This document shows, in pieces, positions 34,991 through 47,521 of a DNA stretch of 64,000 bases. A program made the translations under genes and the position numbers. Under the pieces are notes generated by a model that saw only the letters and a list, made by a program, of their open reading frames with translations, was not told the DNA's origin and searched no databases. The first letter of the stretch is position 1. Every line of letters starts with the position of its first letter. Source of the DNA: Chondrosia reniformis (taxonomy: Eukaryota; Porifera; Demospongiae; Chondrillida; Chondrillidae). The stretch lies in assembly GCA_947172415.1 (NCBI GenBank), contig OX359190.1, positions 2,170,001 through 2,234,000 of the forward strand, read 5' to 3'.

Positions 34991-35913
34991 AATATTTACA
35001 ATCATAAATTTCAAAAAGATGAACCATGCATGCATTAAAAAGTCATGTATGTTTTTACATTTTCTTCTTATACACTTCCTCAATTCTAGGGTAATAAATT
35101 CTACAAAGGAGAAGAATTATACACATTGATCAATGGAGACAATGCATGCATGGTATAAATGGGAAGTACATGCAGAATCAAATATGGAAACTAAAATGTA
35201 CATATACACTTGAAATTGGACTTTTTATATACACCATTAGTAAATCAAAGTATATAACAGGCATTGTGTGGTATACAAATCACTCGCATGCTCTGTCAGT
35301 ATACATGGAGGAGCTGTCAACAGACCTACAAGAGGAATGTATAAACAATGAATATCATTTAAAGAGTTGGTGGTTGGAGGATAAAGAACTCTGTCTAGCA
35401 GTAAATCCCATGCATAGAATCCTTCAAACAAAACTGCAGGAATTACATTTAACTGCAAGCACAAGTCACATCATGACATGATGATATAATTCCTTTCCCA
35501 ACTGGATCATCTGACAGTCATATTTATAGCTTATAGCAATAGCATACATGGAAGAAGGACCCTTCATAAACATTTTCTCAATGAATTCCTAAAAAGTATA
35601 TCCACATCAGGAAACTATTGCATGCATATATATGTACATACCTGCCTTCTGTTTCTAGCTGCATGGGACAATACCACAAGGTGCAGGACCATGCACCCTT
35701 GCATGTTGCTTCTCCCCTGGCCATATACCATGCCAGGGCATATACTTCAGGTATGCAATTTATATATAATGAGATTCATTGAAAGCTTTAAAACCATATT
35801 CATAGCATTAACTAATGAATAGCGCAGGCCCTCTTTAACAATGGAACCTCACACTATATAATTATATGCATGGGTCAAGTAGTAAATCAAGTTCCATTGT
35901 GTGGTTGATCAGC

Positions 35914-38481
35914 ATGGAATTTAAAGCCATGAAAAGTGGTGAAATTAAGGAATGGTTGACAGACAAAGGAATTTCCTTGGATGTAGTAAACAGCCTATTC
36001 TGTAAGCCCATTTATGCATATAAAAGTGTAGTGCAAGGTATATACGTACCTAATGCCTTTACAGTGGAGGACATAACTGGTGCAGATCTTCTGGAATTAA
36101 CCTCTGAGAAAAACCTGTGTGACCTTTGCACTGTCTGCCCAAGGCTAAAGGATAGGATAAAACTGCGAACAGCAGTGCTACAGATGAATGAAGTAAAAAA
36201 GCTATAAATTTATTTCTAATTCATTAAACTACCATTTTTAAATGCTATATATGCATGCATGGTTTCATACTCACGATTAACTTTTATATACACATTATTA
36301 GGAAGAAGTCAATAAAAAGGTCACTGTTGACATCCAGTGCAGTTCATCATTAAAGAGTTCACTGACAGGAGCAATGCCAGTGCAATGCTTAACTGAAACC
36401 ATCCATGTGTGTATATAGACAAATTAATTATACATATACATAGATGGATGCTCACTTCCACATAGGAAAACAGTGAAATGGAAATTGCTGACTTCAAAGG
36501 TGAATCAGGTTCTAAAAAAGTAGAAAATTCACCTAATAACGATGTTAAAAAAGTCAGTTGAAATTATGATATATGAATTAAGCTTACATACATGAAAATT
36601 ACATATATATAATACACAGGAAATTATAGAATTGGATCAAGATGAACCTATTCCTAATCCCTTTAAATGCCAACTACCTTTAGATTTAGAGGTAGCACTG
36701 AAATCAAATTCAGCAATACCCCCAAAGACAGTGAATAGAGTAGCAAAATATGTTAGCCACAAAATGTTTGGGTACAGTAGAAAGGTCAATAAAAAAGAAA
36801 GAGAAAGGGTAGCAAACGAAATGGTGCAAAAGTATCCTGTTCTTGGGACTAAAGTAAGTACATATACGTACGTACATACACAAGTTCACAATATACAGCA
36901 TTATTTTTATAGAGTGCACATATAAATGTTAAACCTGTCCACATTGACATTCTACTGCATGTATATATGCTTCAGGAAATTGTGTCCCAAGCCATTAGGA
37001 ATAAATTTAAAGAACTTAATCGACGACCTAGAACAGCAAATGAGAAAGAACAAATGCTAGATGTAAGGAAAAGTACACATCTTTACAATGCAATTCGTGC
37101 TTCATGCACATGAGTGCATATATATATATGTAGCAAAAGACTCACTTTATCAAGATGGAGGAAGAAGACAAAAACAGTCAACCTGCAAAGAAAAGGAAAA
37201 TAGAAGTACATTTTAATGCTGATTTTAGAGAGTAGTCAAACAGCCATGCATGCAGTACAGGCATATACTTACGTATATACAAACATTCGTATATGCATAC
37301 TACATAGGAAAAAACTGACATAATCAAGATGGAAGATGAAGAAACATCAACCCAAGCTGGAAAGATTATGGAGGTAAATACATGACACTATATACATGCA
37401 TGCACATGGTATATGCAATTTTAAAGGAATATAAATGCAGGACTACGTTATATATGTATATATAGGCAACCTTATCCAAGACAAAATGTGATGAAGCTAC
37501 CTATGCAAGACTTTCCAAAAGCTTACATGAGCTATACACACAGAGAGAGCAAAACTTGAACTTAATAAGTGAGCAAATACTATACGTACGTATATATGTA
37601 TATCATTACATATAGATCTATACATACGTATATATGTGTGCAGTTAGCTTGATGGCTAGAACATTTATCAATAGGAGGCAAGCCATTGAAAATCATCCTA
37701 TGCATATAGACTTGCTATTGGACAAGTATCCATTCTTAGGCAATTTAGAGGAAGTCAGTCTACCATCTTATATTCAATTGACAGTTTAATTAATTTTGGT
37801 AATTTCTAATTCAGTTTGAATCAGAATTAGGATGGTTAGCAGGACATAAGGTAGATGTAAGTCTGTTTGCCAAAGATTATGCTGACAAAATAATAACACT
37901 TGCTATTAAAGAAGACAGTGCTGCAACTCAGAAAGGCTATAACTCTGATAATGGTGAAAACACATTATGTACATTGAAAGTTTATACGTATACATTATGA
38001 CTTTAAGAGTGATTTATATATGCAGGCAATTTGAAGGTCATAAAAGCCTTGGAATGTCTATGCTACTTACTTAAAAGCAAAAAGGGCAAAACAGACCCTT
38101 CAGCCATCTGTATGCAATATCCGGTAAATAGCACACACTTATATGTATATATGTACATTTAAGTACATACATTTGTATGTGCATCTATAGAATTGCACTG
38201 ACCCTTCTATTGTCTGTGAAGAAAAGGGGGATAAGACGCCAAAGATCATGTGGTCTGACAAAGACACATTCCTAATGGTAGACTGCCGAGCCTTGTTCAA
38301 AATAAACAGTGAAAATGCAGCACATATCCTTCTAGGAGCTTTCCATGTCTTCCACATTGAATATCCAGAGCCATTCAAAAATTGTTTCCATTTTTTGGAG
38401 ACCCTGTATCTAGAAAAGAGTAAAATAACGAAAACTTTATCAAACAAAGTGAAAACCTTAATTGGACTGATTAAACAATAA
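35914..38481 (+). CDS. SAM-domain accessory protein of the CACTA-like element (SAMD3-like)
   Basis: A multi-exon gene with introns of about 60-120 bp. The first exons encode a SAM-like domain (SGEIKEWLTDKGISLDVV, then ITGADLLELTSE; the intron 36,002-36,064 restores a compact SAM spacing). Next come PIPNPFKCQLPLDLEVAL and KTVNRVAKYVSHKMFGYSRK with MVQKYPVLGTK (exon about 36,620-36,853), NKFKELNRRPRTANEKEQML (36,976-37,062), an IENHPMHIDLLLDKYPFLG segment (about 37,650-37,760), and a last exon about 38,190-38,481 with LLGAFHVFHIEYPEPFKNCF. This order matches proteins often annotated in animals as SAMD3-like. In this family I know them as residents of EnSpm-type transposons, but their role in transposition is unknown. 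The start at 35,914 is a best guess. Confidence 0.68.
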
Positions 38482-38638
38482 TACATATATACATATTACT
38501 GTGTGAAGATACAAGGATTTATTCATATAGAATCAAGTTACATTATTATTATTATTGTATACTTTTATATACAATGAACGTGCATGGCAGTATATATATG
38601 GAATACACCAACATATATAACTATATAAATTTACAAAA

Positions 38639-41600
38639 ATGGCTAGATACAAATGTCCGCTTTGTGGCTGTGCATTTCTAAAACATGCTTCAGTATTGTA
38701 TCACATCAACAAAGACCACAAATTCGAACCTTACAAGATCAAGTGTGGAATTCAGGGATGTCCAGCAGAATATGCCAACACAGAAGGCTTGCGGACTCAC
38801 ATTAGAAGGAAACATAAAGATAAAATATCTGAATATGAAACCACATCAATAAACCAAGGCTATGGAAATGATTTTGAAGGCTCTCAGGATGAAGAAGGTA
38901 TACAAGAAGAGCATCACTATTTGACTTCAAAAGAAGCTATGAAGAAGTCATCAGCTAGGTATCTCTTAAAAGTTCGGGAAATTCATAGGCTACCACAAAA
39001 AACTGTCAATGAACTTATTAAGGACACTAGACATCTTTATAAAGAAGTGATGCACCACTACCAGGAGGAAACCAGAAAAGTGTTAGAGGCTGTTGGTGTG
39101 GATACAAGTGAGTCTAACCCTGAATTATATCGTCACTTAGATATAGAAGCACTGCCTGACCCATTTGAAGGACTAGAAACACAACACTTCCAGAGGCAGT
39201 ACTTTCTTGATGAATTTGGGCTCATAGTAAGCTTATATACGTATGTACGTATACATTCTATTCATCACTTTATCTATATGTATATATAGGAACCAATAGA
39301 GAGAAAGTTGGGACAGGTCCTTCAAAGAGTTGGAACCTTTGGTAGGCCATCGCTATCAAGATTGGTCCGAAAATGGGAATGTGCCTATAACATTAGCTTC
39401 AAGTCTTCCCTTCAGCTACTTTTGAATAACAATTTAATTTTGGAACAGGTATGTATAAAAATGTGCTGGATAAATGATGTTCATATAGATAAGTACGTAT
39501 AATATATGTACAAGCTAACACATGCATGTGTATAGGCTGCATGTCCTCTATTGTAGATGGCCGACCACGCCACACACAATGACCTACTTCATGATGTCTG
39601 TGATGGCAAACACTTCAAGGACAATCCCCTTTACAGAGCCCACAATGATGCAATACAGGTTATACTATACTATGATGATGTGGAGATGTGCAATCCACTT
39701 GGCTCAAAAAGGAAAATCCACAAACTTGGTAAAAAGTAATATATTACATACACTCAGACAGTGTAAACTATACATTGCATGTATTGGTTTGCATGTAGCA
39801 ATGTTCTACTATACACTTGCAAATATAAGGCCCGAACAAAGGTCCAACTTAGCCACAATACAATTACTCACTGTAACAAAGAGTGAATATGTTAACAAAT
39901 ACGGGATTGACAAGATCCTGGAACCATTCATCCAAGAAATGGCAGAGTTGGAACAGGTACAGTATATACAGTGCACATACATATATACATGCATACAGGT
40001 ATATGGAATAGTCTCTCTATGTATATACAGCATGCAGAGATAATATGAACATTAATTTTGACATATACGTATTGGAAAGATACGTATATATATGTATTAA
40101 TCCACCAGATATACTGCATATATAAGTTCATGCATATATAGGGGATGGTTATAAACGTGAAGGGCATTCCCAAAACTATCTATGGTACACTTTTATGTGT
40201 ATCTGCCGACAATCTTGCCAGTCAACTAATAGGAGGCTACAAACAACTTGCTTCAGCCTTAAAAAAATGCAGATTTTGTTACGCAGAAGATAATGATGTA
40301 CAAACCAAGGTATATATATATGCATAATGTATAGAGAAAGTAAAATACTTACATATATAAACCTAGAAACAGGCATCTATTATGTATAAATGTCATCAGA
40401 TGTACGAGCATAGTTTCTATACATGTACATAGTTCAATGCAAAGGATATCCCACAACGCACAAGGGCAACATACAATAGTGACTGTGATTTACTGGAACT
40501 TTGTAGGGAGGATCATCAAAGACAGGCAATTGCCAAAAACGTAGGCATTGTCAAAAGGTCAGGACTAAATAAACTTCACTACTTCCACGTTAATGATGGA
40601 CTACCCCCAGACATCATGCATGACCTCCTAGAAGGAGCAGTACCTTGTGAAGTTAAGTGTCTTTTAAAGACATGTATATTGGAGAAAAAACTCTTTTCTT
40701 TGCAGTTCTTTAATAACAGGATGACATATTATGAGTAAGCATATTTAAATTTAACAATGAGATTTTACATTACCGTATATACATATGTAGGTACAACACA
40801 GCAGATGCTAAGGACAAACCATCAAGTATTTACATCAACACTCTGAAAAGCAACGATAACAATCTCAAACTATCAGGTATATATTGTACACTTAATTCCA
40901 TTTACCAATAACTCTATGGATGTAGAACAAACAGTTTTTCACATCAACACATTTATACATATATATAGCCATGCAATCATGGACCCTAGCTCGGTATTTA
41001 CCCCTAATCATTGGAGACAAAATTCCAGAAGACAGTATTTACTGGGAGACATTTTTAACATTGTTGGACATCCTAGATATCTGTTTTTCACCAAATGTAT
41101 CCACCGAACAAGCAACATACCTGGCAAATCTAATTGAATTACATCATGAAAGCTATAAAGAAGCATATCCTGATAAAAAACTAATACCTAAACAGCACTA
41201 CATGATACACTACCCTGACAGCATAAAAAGGTACGAGTATATGGCAATTTATACATCTATACTGAGAAATATATATACGTATATACTTCAAATATACATT
41301 ATATTACAAGGTATGGACCACTGGTGCGTATGTGGTGCATGCGCTTTGAAGCAAAGCATAGTTACTTCAAGAAAATGGCCAACACATTAGGAAATTATAA
41401 AAATCTGCCTAAATCACTAGCAAGTAGACACCAGCATTTAGTTTCCTATCAGATGAGTAACCCTGAAAGATTTGGCAGGTACTACATTGCTGATGCTGTG
41501 AAAACAAGTGAAGGTGTGTATATATATATCTATAGAAACAGCTCTATACATATGTATATCATTGGCAAGCATTATATATCTTATATATAAATGCAGCCAT

Positions 41601-42114
41601 GCAAATGGATCTAAAACAACACAAACATGCAAGCATTATTCAGTTAGCTGTGGGACAGGTTGGGACATTATTCAGGTGAGTAATTAACAGTCCTGCATGT
41701 ATTGGCCAGCATTCAGGCATACATCATTAATGTATGATGTTTGATACTGCTCACTAGACCCTCACCACTCCATATAGGGTTCACTGGGTTAACATGAATA
41801 CGCTAAAGTATTCCATTGGTGCAGTTGTCACATTGGCTATTGGCGATGATGACTTACCAGTATTTGGAGAAGTAAAGGAGATAATTGTCTACAACACTAA
41901 CAAGATAATCTTCCTCACTGAAGTACTCAGCACTGACCAATTTCACCATCACTATCATGCCTATAAAGTTTCAAGAATGGAACATAAAAAATGGCATGTC
42001 ATTCATTACTCCAGCCTAGTGGATCATATACCTCTATCCCTCCTCCAGTCATGTGATGTCTCTCTCCTTGGTAGCTACTTTGTGTTGCCACGATATAACA
42101 TTAATTGGACTTAA
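38639..42114 (+). CDS. EnSpm/CACTA-type transposase with N-terminal C2H2 zinc fingers
   Basis: Eleven exons join in phase: 38,639-39,226, 39,290-39,448, 39,557-39,728, 39,799-39,956, 40,142-40,309, 40,433-40,734, 40,791-40,876, 40,969-41,230, 41,311-41,513, 41,597-41,674 and 41,778-42,114. The N-terminus has C2H2 fingers (CPLCGCAFLKHASVLYHINK; CGIQGCPAEYANTEGLRTH). Candidate catalytic residues are the Asp pair in VILYYDDVEMCNPLG, Asp in VSADNLASQLIGGY and Glu in RFEAKHSYFKK; CRFCYAED looks like the inserted Cys motif of the family. PDIMHDLLEGAVPCEVK and HYMIHYPDSIKRYGPLV match conserved blocks of animal EnSpm-like transposases. No stop or frameshift was seen across the joined exons, so the enzyme may be active. 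Confidence 0.85.
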
Positions 42115-42714
42115 ATACTAATTGCCTCTTCTACCACACTATACAACCTTAATAGAGACTAACATTAAAGTGCATTACCTTACAAAAATGACACCAACTT
42201 CACAACATCAAGAAGATTCATGTGCAAGTATGTTTTTCATTTAATCAAATTCATTTTAAATGAAACAACAGAGCATTTATATAACTGCTATAAGTTTACT
42301 GAATACTACGTAAATCACCAGGTCCTGTCGTACTCATGCAGAAACTACATGAATATGTAATCAATGCGAAAATTATAACCATGCATGGGTCTTAATTACA
42401 TCATAATATAATGACTGAATAGGATGGTGGAATCCATGATGCATGGATCGTAACTTTCATTGCATATATACGTATCTATGACTACACATTATTAACCATA
42501 CAGTCTTTGCACCCTCGCAATTAGATCGATATTACTATATAACTGGAGACAAAATTCCCTATACTGTTTTCGGATTTAGTCATTCAGGGCTATTACTATT
42601 AATTTACTACAGATGATCCCACTTACCATTCTGAATCACCGCAGCAAACATTGAATTAATTAAAGAAGAATTAAAGCTACATTATACTATATACTACACC
42701 TTCATAACTTAATC

Positions 42715-43060
42715 AAATAGGGTCAATTGGGTCACCATGAATACATTCAAGTATTCTATTGGTATATAGTTGTCACCTTGCATGGCTATTGGTGATGATG
42801 ACTTACCCCTGTGTTTGGTAAAGTGAAGGAGATCCTTCTCTATAACACCAGCCAGATCATCTTCCTCACTGAGGAACTCCACACTGACCATCACTATCAT
42901 ACCTATAAAGTTTCAAGAAAGGAACATAAAATATAGCATGCCACTGAATACTCAAGATTAGTGGATCATGTACCCCTATCCCTCCTCAGGTCATGCATGT
43001 GATGTGCTACTCTTTGATAGCTACTTTGTGTTACCGCGATATAACATTAATTGGACTTAA
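42715..43060 (+). pseudogene. Degenerate second copy of the transposase last exon
   Basis: This stretch aligns with 41,778-42,114 (for example GTCACCATGAATAC, GGTGATGATGACTTACC and CGATATAACATTAATTGGAC). It has several small insertions, two of them the tetramer TGCA (42,779-42,782 and 42,994-42,997), and is not open. It is a tandem partial duplication inside the transposon. Confidence 0.82.
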
Positions 43061-44878
43061 ATATGACTACATTTACTACTATTCAACCGTGATTTCAAGC
43101 ATTTATACTCAGCAATCTGGGGCAATTTGAATCGCCACAACAAAGCTGAGGAGAAATTCATAAACTTTGAAACACTACACGATAATTATACACTGTACCC
43201 AGATATGCTGTTTTACTTGACCAATTTACGGAGCCAATATTTTTACTATGTATGAAACTCAGTTACCAACATGCTGTGGGAATGTTAAGCTTCGTTCACA
43301 GTAGGTCTTGCAACATCTGAGAACTACGCATAGGTCTTGAAGAACTGCAAGTCCGGGGTTAAAGCGATCAAAACGCCCAATAGCAAATTTGAATACATAG
43401 CTTCAATTCTGATTGGAGGAAGTTCCTAACCCATTGCGAAATTCATTACAATGGCGGATGATAAATCAGCAGCGAAGATAGAGATTAATCTTCCTAAGTT
43501 GGACACTTGAAAGTTAGACCTTAACAGAATAATAAGGTCAGTGACAGCTGGAATAGAATAATTTTTTTACACATTCATACTTAACAATGTATTGACTTGT
43601 ATGTTTCATACTTAATGTAAGGTAACTATATAATATATAGCTATGTTTTTGTACTGATTTGTATGTTTGGTTTATTAGGTTACGTACATGTCCATTTTGG
43701 TGAAAGGCAGATTTTTGATTAGTAAAATAGTGTTATCCTTTCACTTAGGCTGTCCTTGTTTGTCAGAGTATATACGTACCTGTATATGTGTGTAATAAGA
43801 TGACATGCAAGTGCTGCTCTTTATTTAAGCTAAGCTTAACTTTAACTATACAACAAGGTGTGCTTTATTGTTAGGTAAAATTTTTTTATCTTGTCACTGG
43901 CTTAGCTGCATTAGATTATTTGTGGCAAGACTCATTTCTTTGTAGTACATACATAGTGTGGTAACAGCCTTAGTAAATTAAGTTTACTTTTCAATATATA
44001 CCAGCTGACAATAAAGTACAAAGTTTTCTCATTCTCAGGTTGTGATTGTGAATGGTACAGGTTGTCTCTGTTTGCCAGTGTAAATGTCTATGCTATAGTT
44101 TTGTGGAATAACAAGGTCAGTGACAGCTGGAATAGAATACTCTTTATGTTTATTCATACTTAACAATGCAAGGTACAATGTTTTTGTATTGTATGTTTGT
44201 ATGGCACTGGATCATTACCTGTCCAATAATATATTATATTGGTCATTGTGGTCCTTTTTGAGAAGACTAAGGAGTGGTGAGTTTGGGCCCCTTGATGTAG
44301 TTTAAGTTGGGCAGGCTAGGGCAGGCCCTTCACACTTGGAGGTATTCCACTTACTATTGTCACCTGAGTATGAATACAATTGACCTTTTCCAGATTATAG
44401 GGGTTCACCTATGCATCTATTTCTTCTGTGGAACATTTGCCTTTAAAAGTCCCTAAAGGGATTACTGAAGTTCTCCAGAGGAAAAAGATGTATGACGTAA
44501 AACTGTCCAGGTTCAATAGTTGAATTACTACTCCATGTATATATATGTGCAAACTCAGCCTCTGAGCAAGAAATGAACAGCACAAACAAATGAAAATTAA
44601 ATTCATAGGGATACACAATCAACATTCCAACCAGTCTGTTAGACACTCACCCCACTCCTTGTTGCCATAGTTACACTGGCTTCAAAACATTAATTAAGAC
44701 TCAATGTCTGTACATTATATATAACATCTTTGAACTTACAATTGTTACAATTAAAAACAAAAAATGGAACCTATTAATCCTCAGGGTTAATTAGATGCTT
44801 TTTGTTGCCAGTACATATAGTCAGGTTGTCTCTCTGAAAGTTACAGAAGACCTTCAAACACAACAACTCAAACAAGGA

Positions 44879-44926
44879 GTTCGAGTTAAAAAAACTCGTG
44901 GGGCTGCCGCCCCAATTAACTCGAAC
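44879..44926. repeat. Hairpin with GC-rich apex
   Basis: Arms GTTCGAGTTAA (44,879-44,889) and TTAACTCGAAC (44,916-44,926) surround AAACTCGTGGGGCTGCCGCC, which itself folds (GGGGC/GCCCC). The rest of this part of the element is AT-rich, so the GC apex stands out. Function unknown. Confidence 0.6.
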
Positions 44927-45807
44927 ACCTTGGCGTCATCAGTCGCTGCTTGGCCTATGCAACAGTAATGTAATTGTAAGTATATTGTGAACTTAAAAGT
45001 CTAGTTTAACCGAGAATACCTAATTTTCCTAGATAGAACACTGCACTTTGCGGCTTCGTGTACCTTAATCGTAACAGAGCGCCGTAAAACCTTCATTTTC
45101 GCTTCGCAGAAGGCTCTTGTTCAAATGCTCTTATTGTGTGTATAGTAATTGATACCCTATAGCTGTTGTGCTTCATGGCTGCAACGTAAAAATCAATTCC
45201 TAAGTTTACACTAATATTCCAAACAAGTCTGCTATACACCCACTTCTTGTTGCCATACATGGCTTCAGGGACAAGCTATATAAATTCACTTACCACAAGT
45301 GTAATGGAGTGTTGTGTTAATAGGACATAGGATGATGCAAGTGCTGAGCTAAGCCAAACTTAACATGCTTTATATGTAGTTATGTAAAATAATTTTTCTT
45401 GTGTCTAGAGTTGTGGGAAGACTTAGTTCTTTGTGCATGCATGGTACAAAGTTTTCCTACGCTCAGCAATTACTGAATAATAGGGTCATGCAGTGACAGC
45501 TGGAATGGAATATTTGCATGGAATAGAATGGTCTTTTAGTTTATGCGCATTATCTAATAACAATAAGGTACAATGTTTTTGTACTGACTCTTATTTTATG
45601 TTTGTATAGAACTGGCTAGCTACAGAACTGGCTTTAGCTGCATTTGGAATGGGAATCTTTTTGGGAAGACAATATTAATCATGTACATAAAGACATAACA
45701 GAATCTAGATCTATATAATATTACATTAAAAGAATTAGGAGGCAGACTAGGACAGGCCCTAGAAGTGTACTGTGTACCTATATAACCCTATACATATAAT
45801 ATGGCAC

Positions 45808-45845
45808 CATAGACTATATAAACTACGTAGTTTATATAGTCTATG
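45808..45845. repeat. 38-bp perfect palindrome centred on TACGTA
   Basis: Each 19-bp half, starting CATAGACTATATAAACTAC, is the exact complement of the other with no spacer. It lies about 280 bp before the start codon of the nuclease-like gene. Confidence 0.85.
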
Positions 45846-46124
45846 CTGGCACTTCCGCCTAGTCTGATGTACTGGAGCAAGTATTGCGTAAGTTTTGGGT
45901 CTGATTTCATCACTGATGAACCACATCACTGAACCCGACATCAGACTACTTCCGCCGGGTTGTAATCTTTACCAAGTGCTTGTGTATAAAATCTGAGTTC
46001 TATGCTGTAAGTTACTTTTGTCCTTCGTGTAGAAGATTGTAATCAGTAAGTTGAACATTACTTGGAACGTTTTAACTATTGAGCGAGTTGTCTTCTGTCT
46101 CTTATTGTGCACGCGTAGAAAATA

Positions 46125-47521
46125 ATGGTGACAAGGCTGATGTGGTTTGTCCGTTTATGGACAAGGCCTACCAGGCAGTATTCTGTATACATATCTACAG
46201 ATAGGCATACCACAAGGGGTTTCAGTAGCCGAAAGACCCCTTATGATGAGCTAATCCTTAACAATGAGCCAAAAGAAAAACGAGACAGCATTCTAGGTCA
46301 GTATTTTCCCGTGTTTAAGGCTATTTTTAAAAAAAATATCGGCGAACAGTGTTCGTTAGTCTCTGCTTTCGTTGCCGTCTGGTACCGTACGAGACTAGCA
46401 TTGGCTGTTTTTGCTCTCATCAGCATCCTGGGAGTTTATATATATATCTATAGCGCGTTCTAATCTCATTTCATATTTCTGACTGCTTCCAATTGTGACT
46501 TTGAATTCATCTTCGTTGTAGAAAAATTGCAAGATGCATATAAAAAAATCAAAGAATATAAAGAAGCTGATATAAGAGGAATATCAAGCTCAACAAGGGA
46601 CGCCAAACCCGACTTTACTAAGTGGTTTAAATATCTTGGTTAGTTCAGTTTATATTTTATACCTTTATTGGATCATATCGAGTATAGTGCGATATGATCA
46701 CCTTTATTTAAATACATGTCAACATGACATTAAATTTTTACTTTGCAGATGATTTCATGTATTCCCACATCAAAATGATAACACCAGCAAATGAATTTCC
46801 ATTAAGTAATTCTGATGAAGCAATTTTGTGGAGAGTGAAAGAAAAGAAAGAAAAATATTTTGTGATTGATGATACATCAGTGTATGAGGGTATACTTCCA
46901 AAAGAAGAGGATTTTTTTCAGTACCAGGAGGGTATTCGAGAAATTTTGCTTTCCATGAATCCAACCTTTATTGCACCCCTGTGGACTCCATCACAACCAT
47001 CAAGAAATTTAGAGTACTATGTAGGTCTTGCTATAAGTGCTGTGTTGAGAAGAGGTGTGGCTATTGCAAATAATCTCAAAGGTTCAAGGTTTTACAAAAT
47101 TGTTCACCAGTACCCGTTGTTAAAGAAAAGCCAAAAGGCCGATCACGTTATAACAATAACAAATTTGCTACAGCTGCCAATTAAGGTTGTTGTTGAATTA
47201 AAAGCAGCCGGTTCATTTAAGAGTACAACTTGCTTAAATGATGCTTTAGGGCAGGGGTTAGAATATGCCAAGAGAGCAGCTTTTCTCAATCATTCTATTA
47301 ATACCATTGAGAGTGCTGAGGATAGAGTTGTCTTAATTGTATCCGACCTTAAAGAATGGCATTTTATTGAATTGGAGCCCCTTATTAGTTGTAATGGTTA
47401 TGCTGAATTTAATTATGATTTGACTCAGTATGAGTGTTTATCATATCATGCTGCCTTCAAGGACATATCTTTCTATGGTAATTTTCTTCCAGCTATTATT
47501 ACTAACATTCTGGTAAAATGA
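46125..47521 (+). CDS. Putative PD-(D/E)XK nuclease-like protein carried by the transposon
   Basis: Exon model by phase: 46,125 to about 46,292, 46,521-46,640 and 46,749-47,521. The C-terminal part contains KADHVITITNLLQLPIKVVV followed by ELKAAGS and then ALGQGLEYAKRAAF. An Asp, a hydrophobic strand ending in E-x-K, and a downstream Q-x-x-x-Y-A helix is the signature order of PD-(D/E)XK nuclease folds. The N-terminus (MVTRLMWFVRLWTRPTRQYS) is rich in Arg and hydrophobics with no acidic residues, like a mitochondrial presequence. The second exon is coiled-coil-like (KLQDAYKKIKEYKEADIRG). I do not recognise a named family. Crinkler-type C-terminal nucleases are one candidate. The reading frames are intact and the gene lies wholly inside the transposon. 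Confidence 0.6.

Larger units (their letters stand above)
43061..46124. other. Non-coding interior of the CACTA-like element with degenerate repeats and palindromes
   Basis: No convincing gene. A segment beginning AAGGTCAGTGACAGCTGGAA occurs at about 43,538, 44,112 and 45,485 with related following sequence, so it has been duplicated within the element. A hairpin lies at 44,879-44,926 and a 38-bp perfect palindrome at 45,808-45,845. The stretch 45,950-46,124 should hold the promoter of the nuclease-like gene. Confidence 0.55.

Noticed and set aside
35146-35481. ORF of 111 codons near the left end of the transposon
   Set aside because: No recognisable domain, poor splice context and low-complexity composition; not needed for the SAM gene model.
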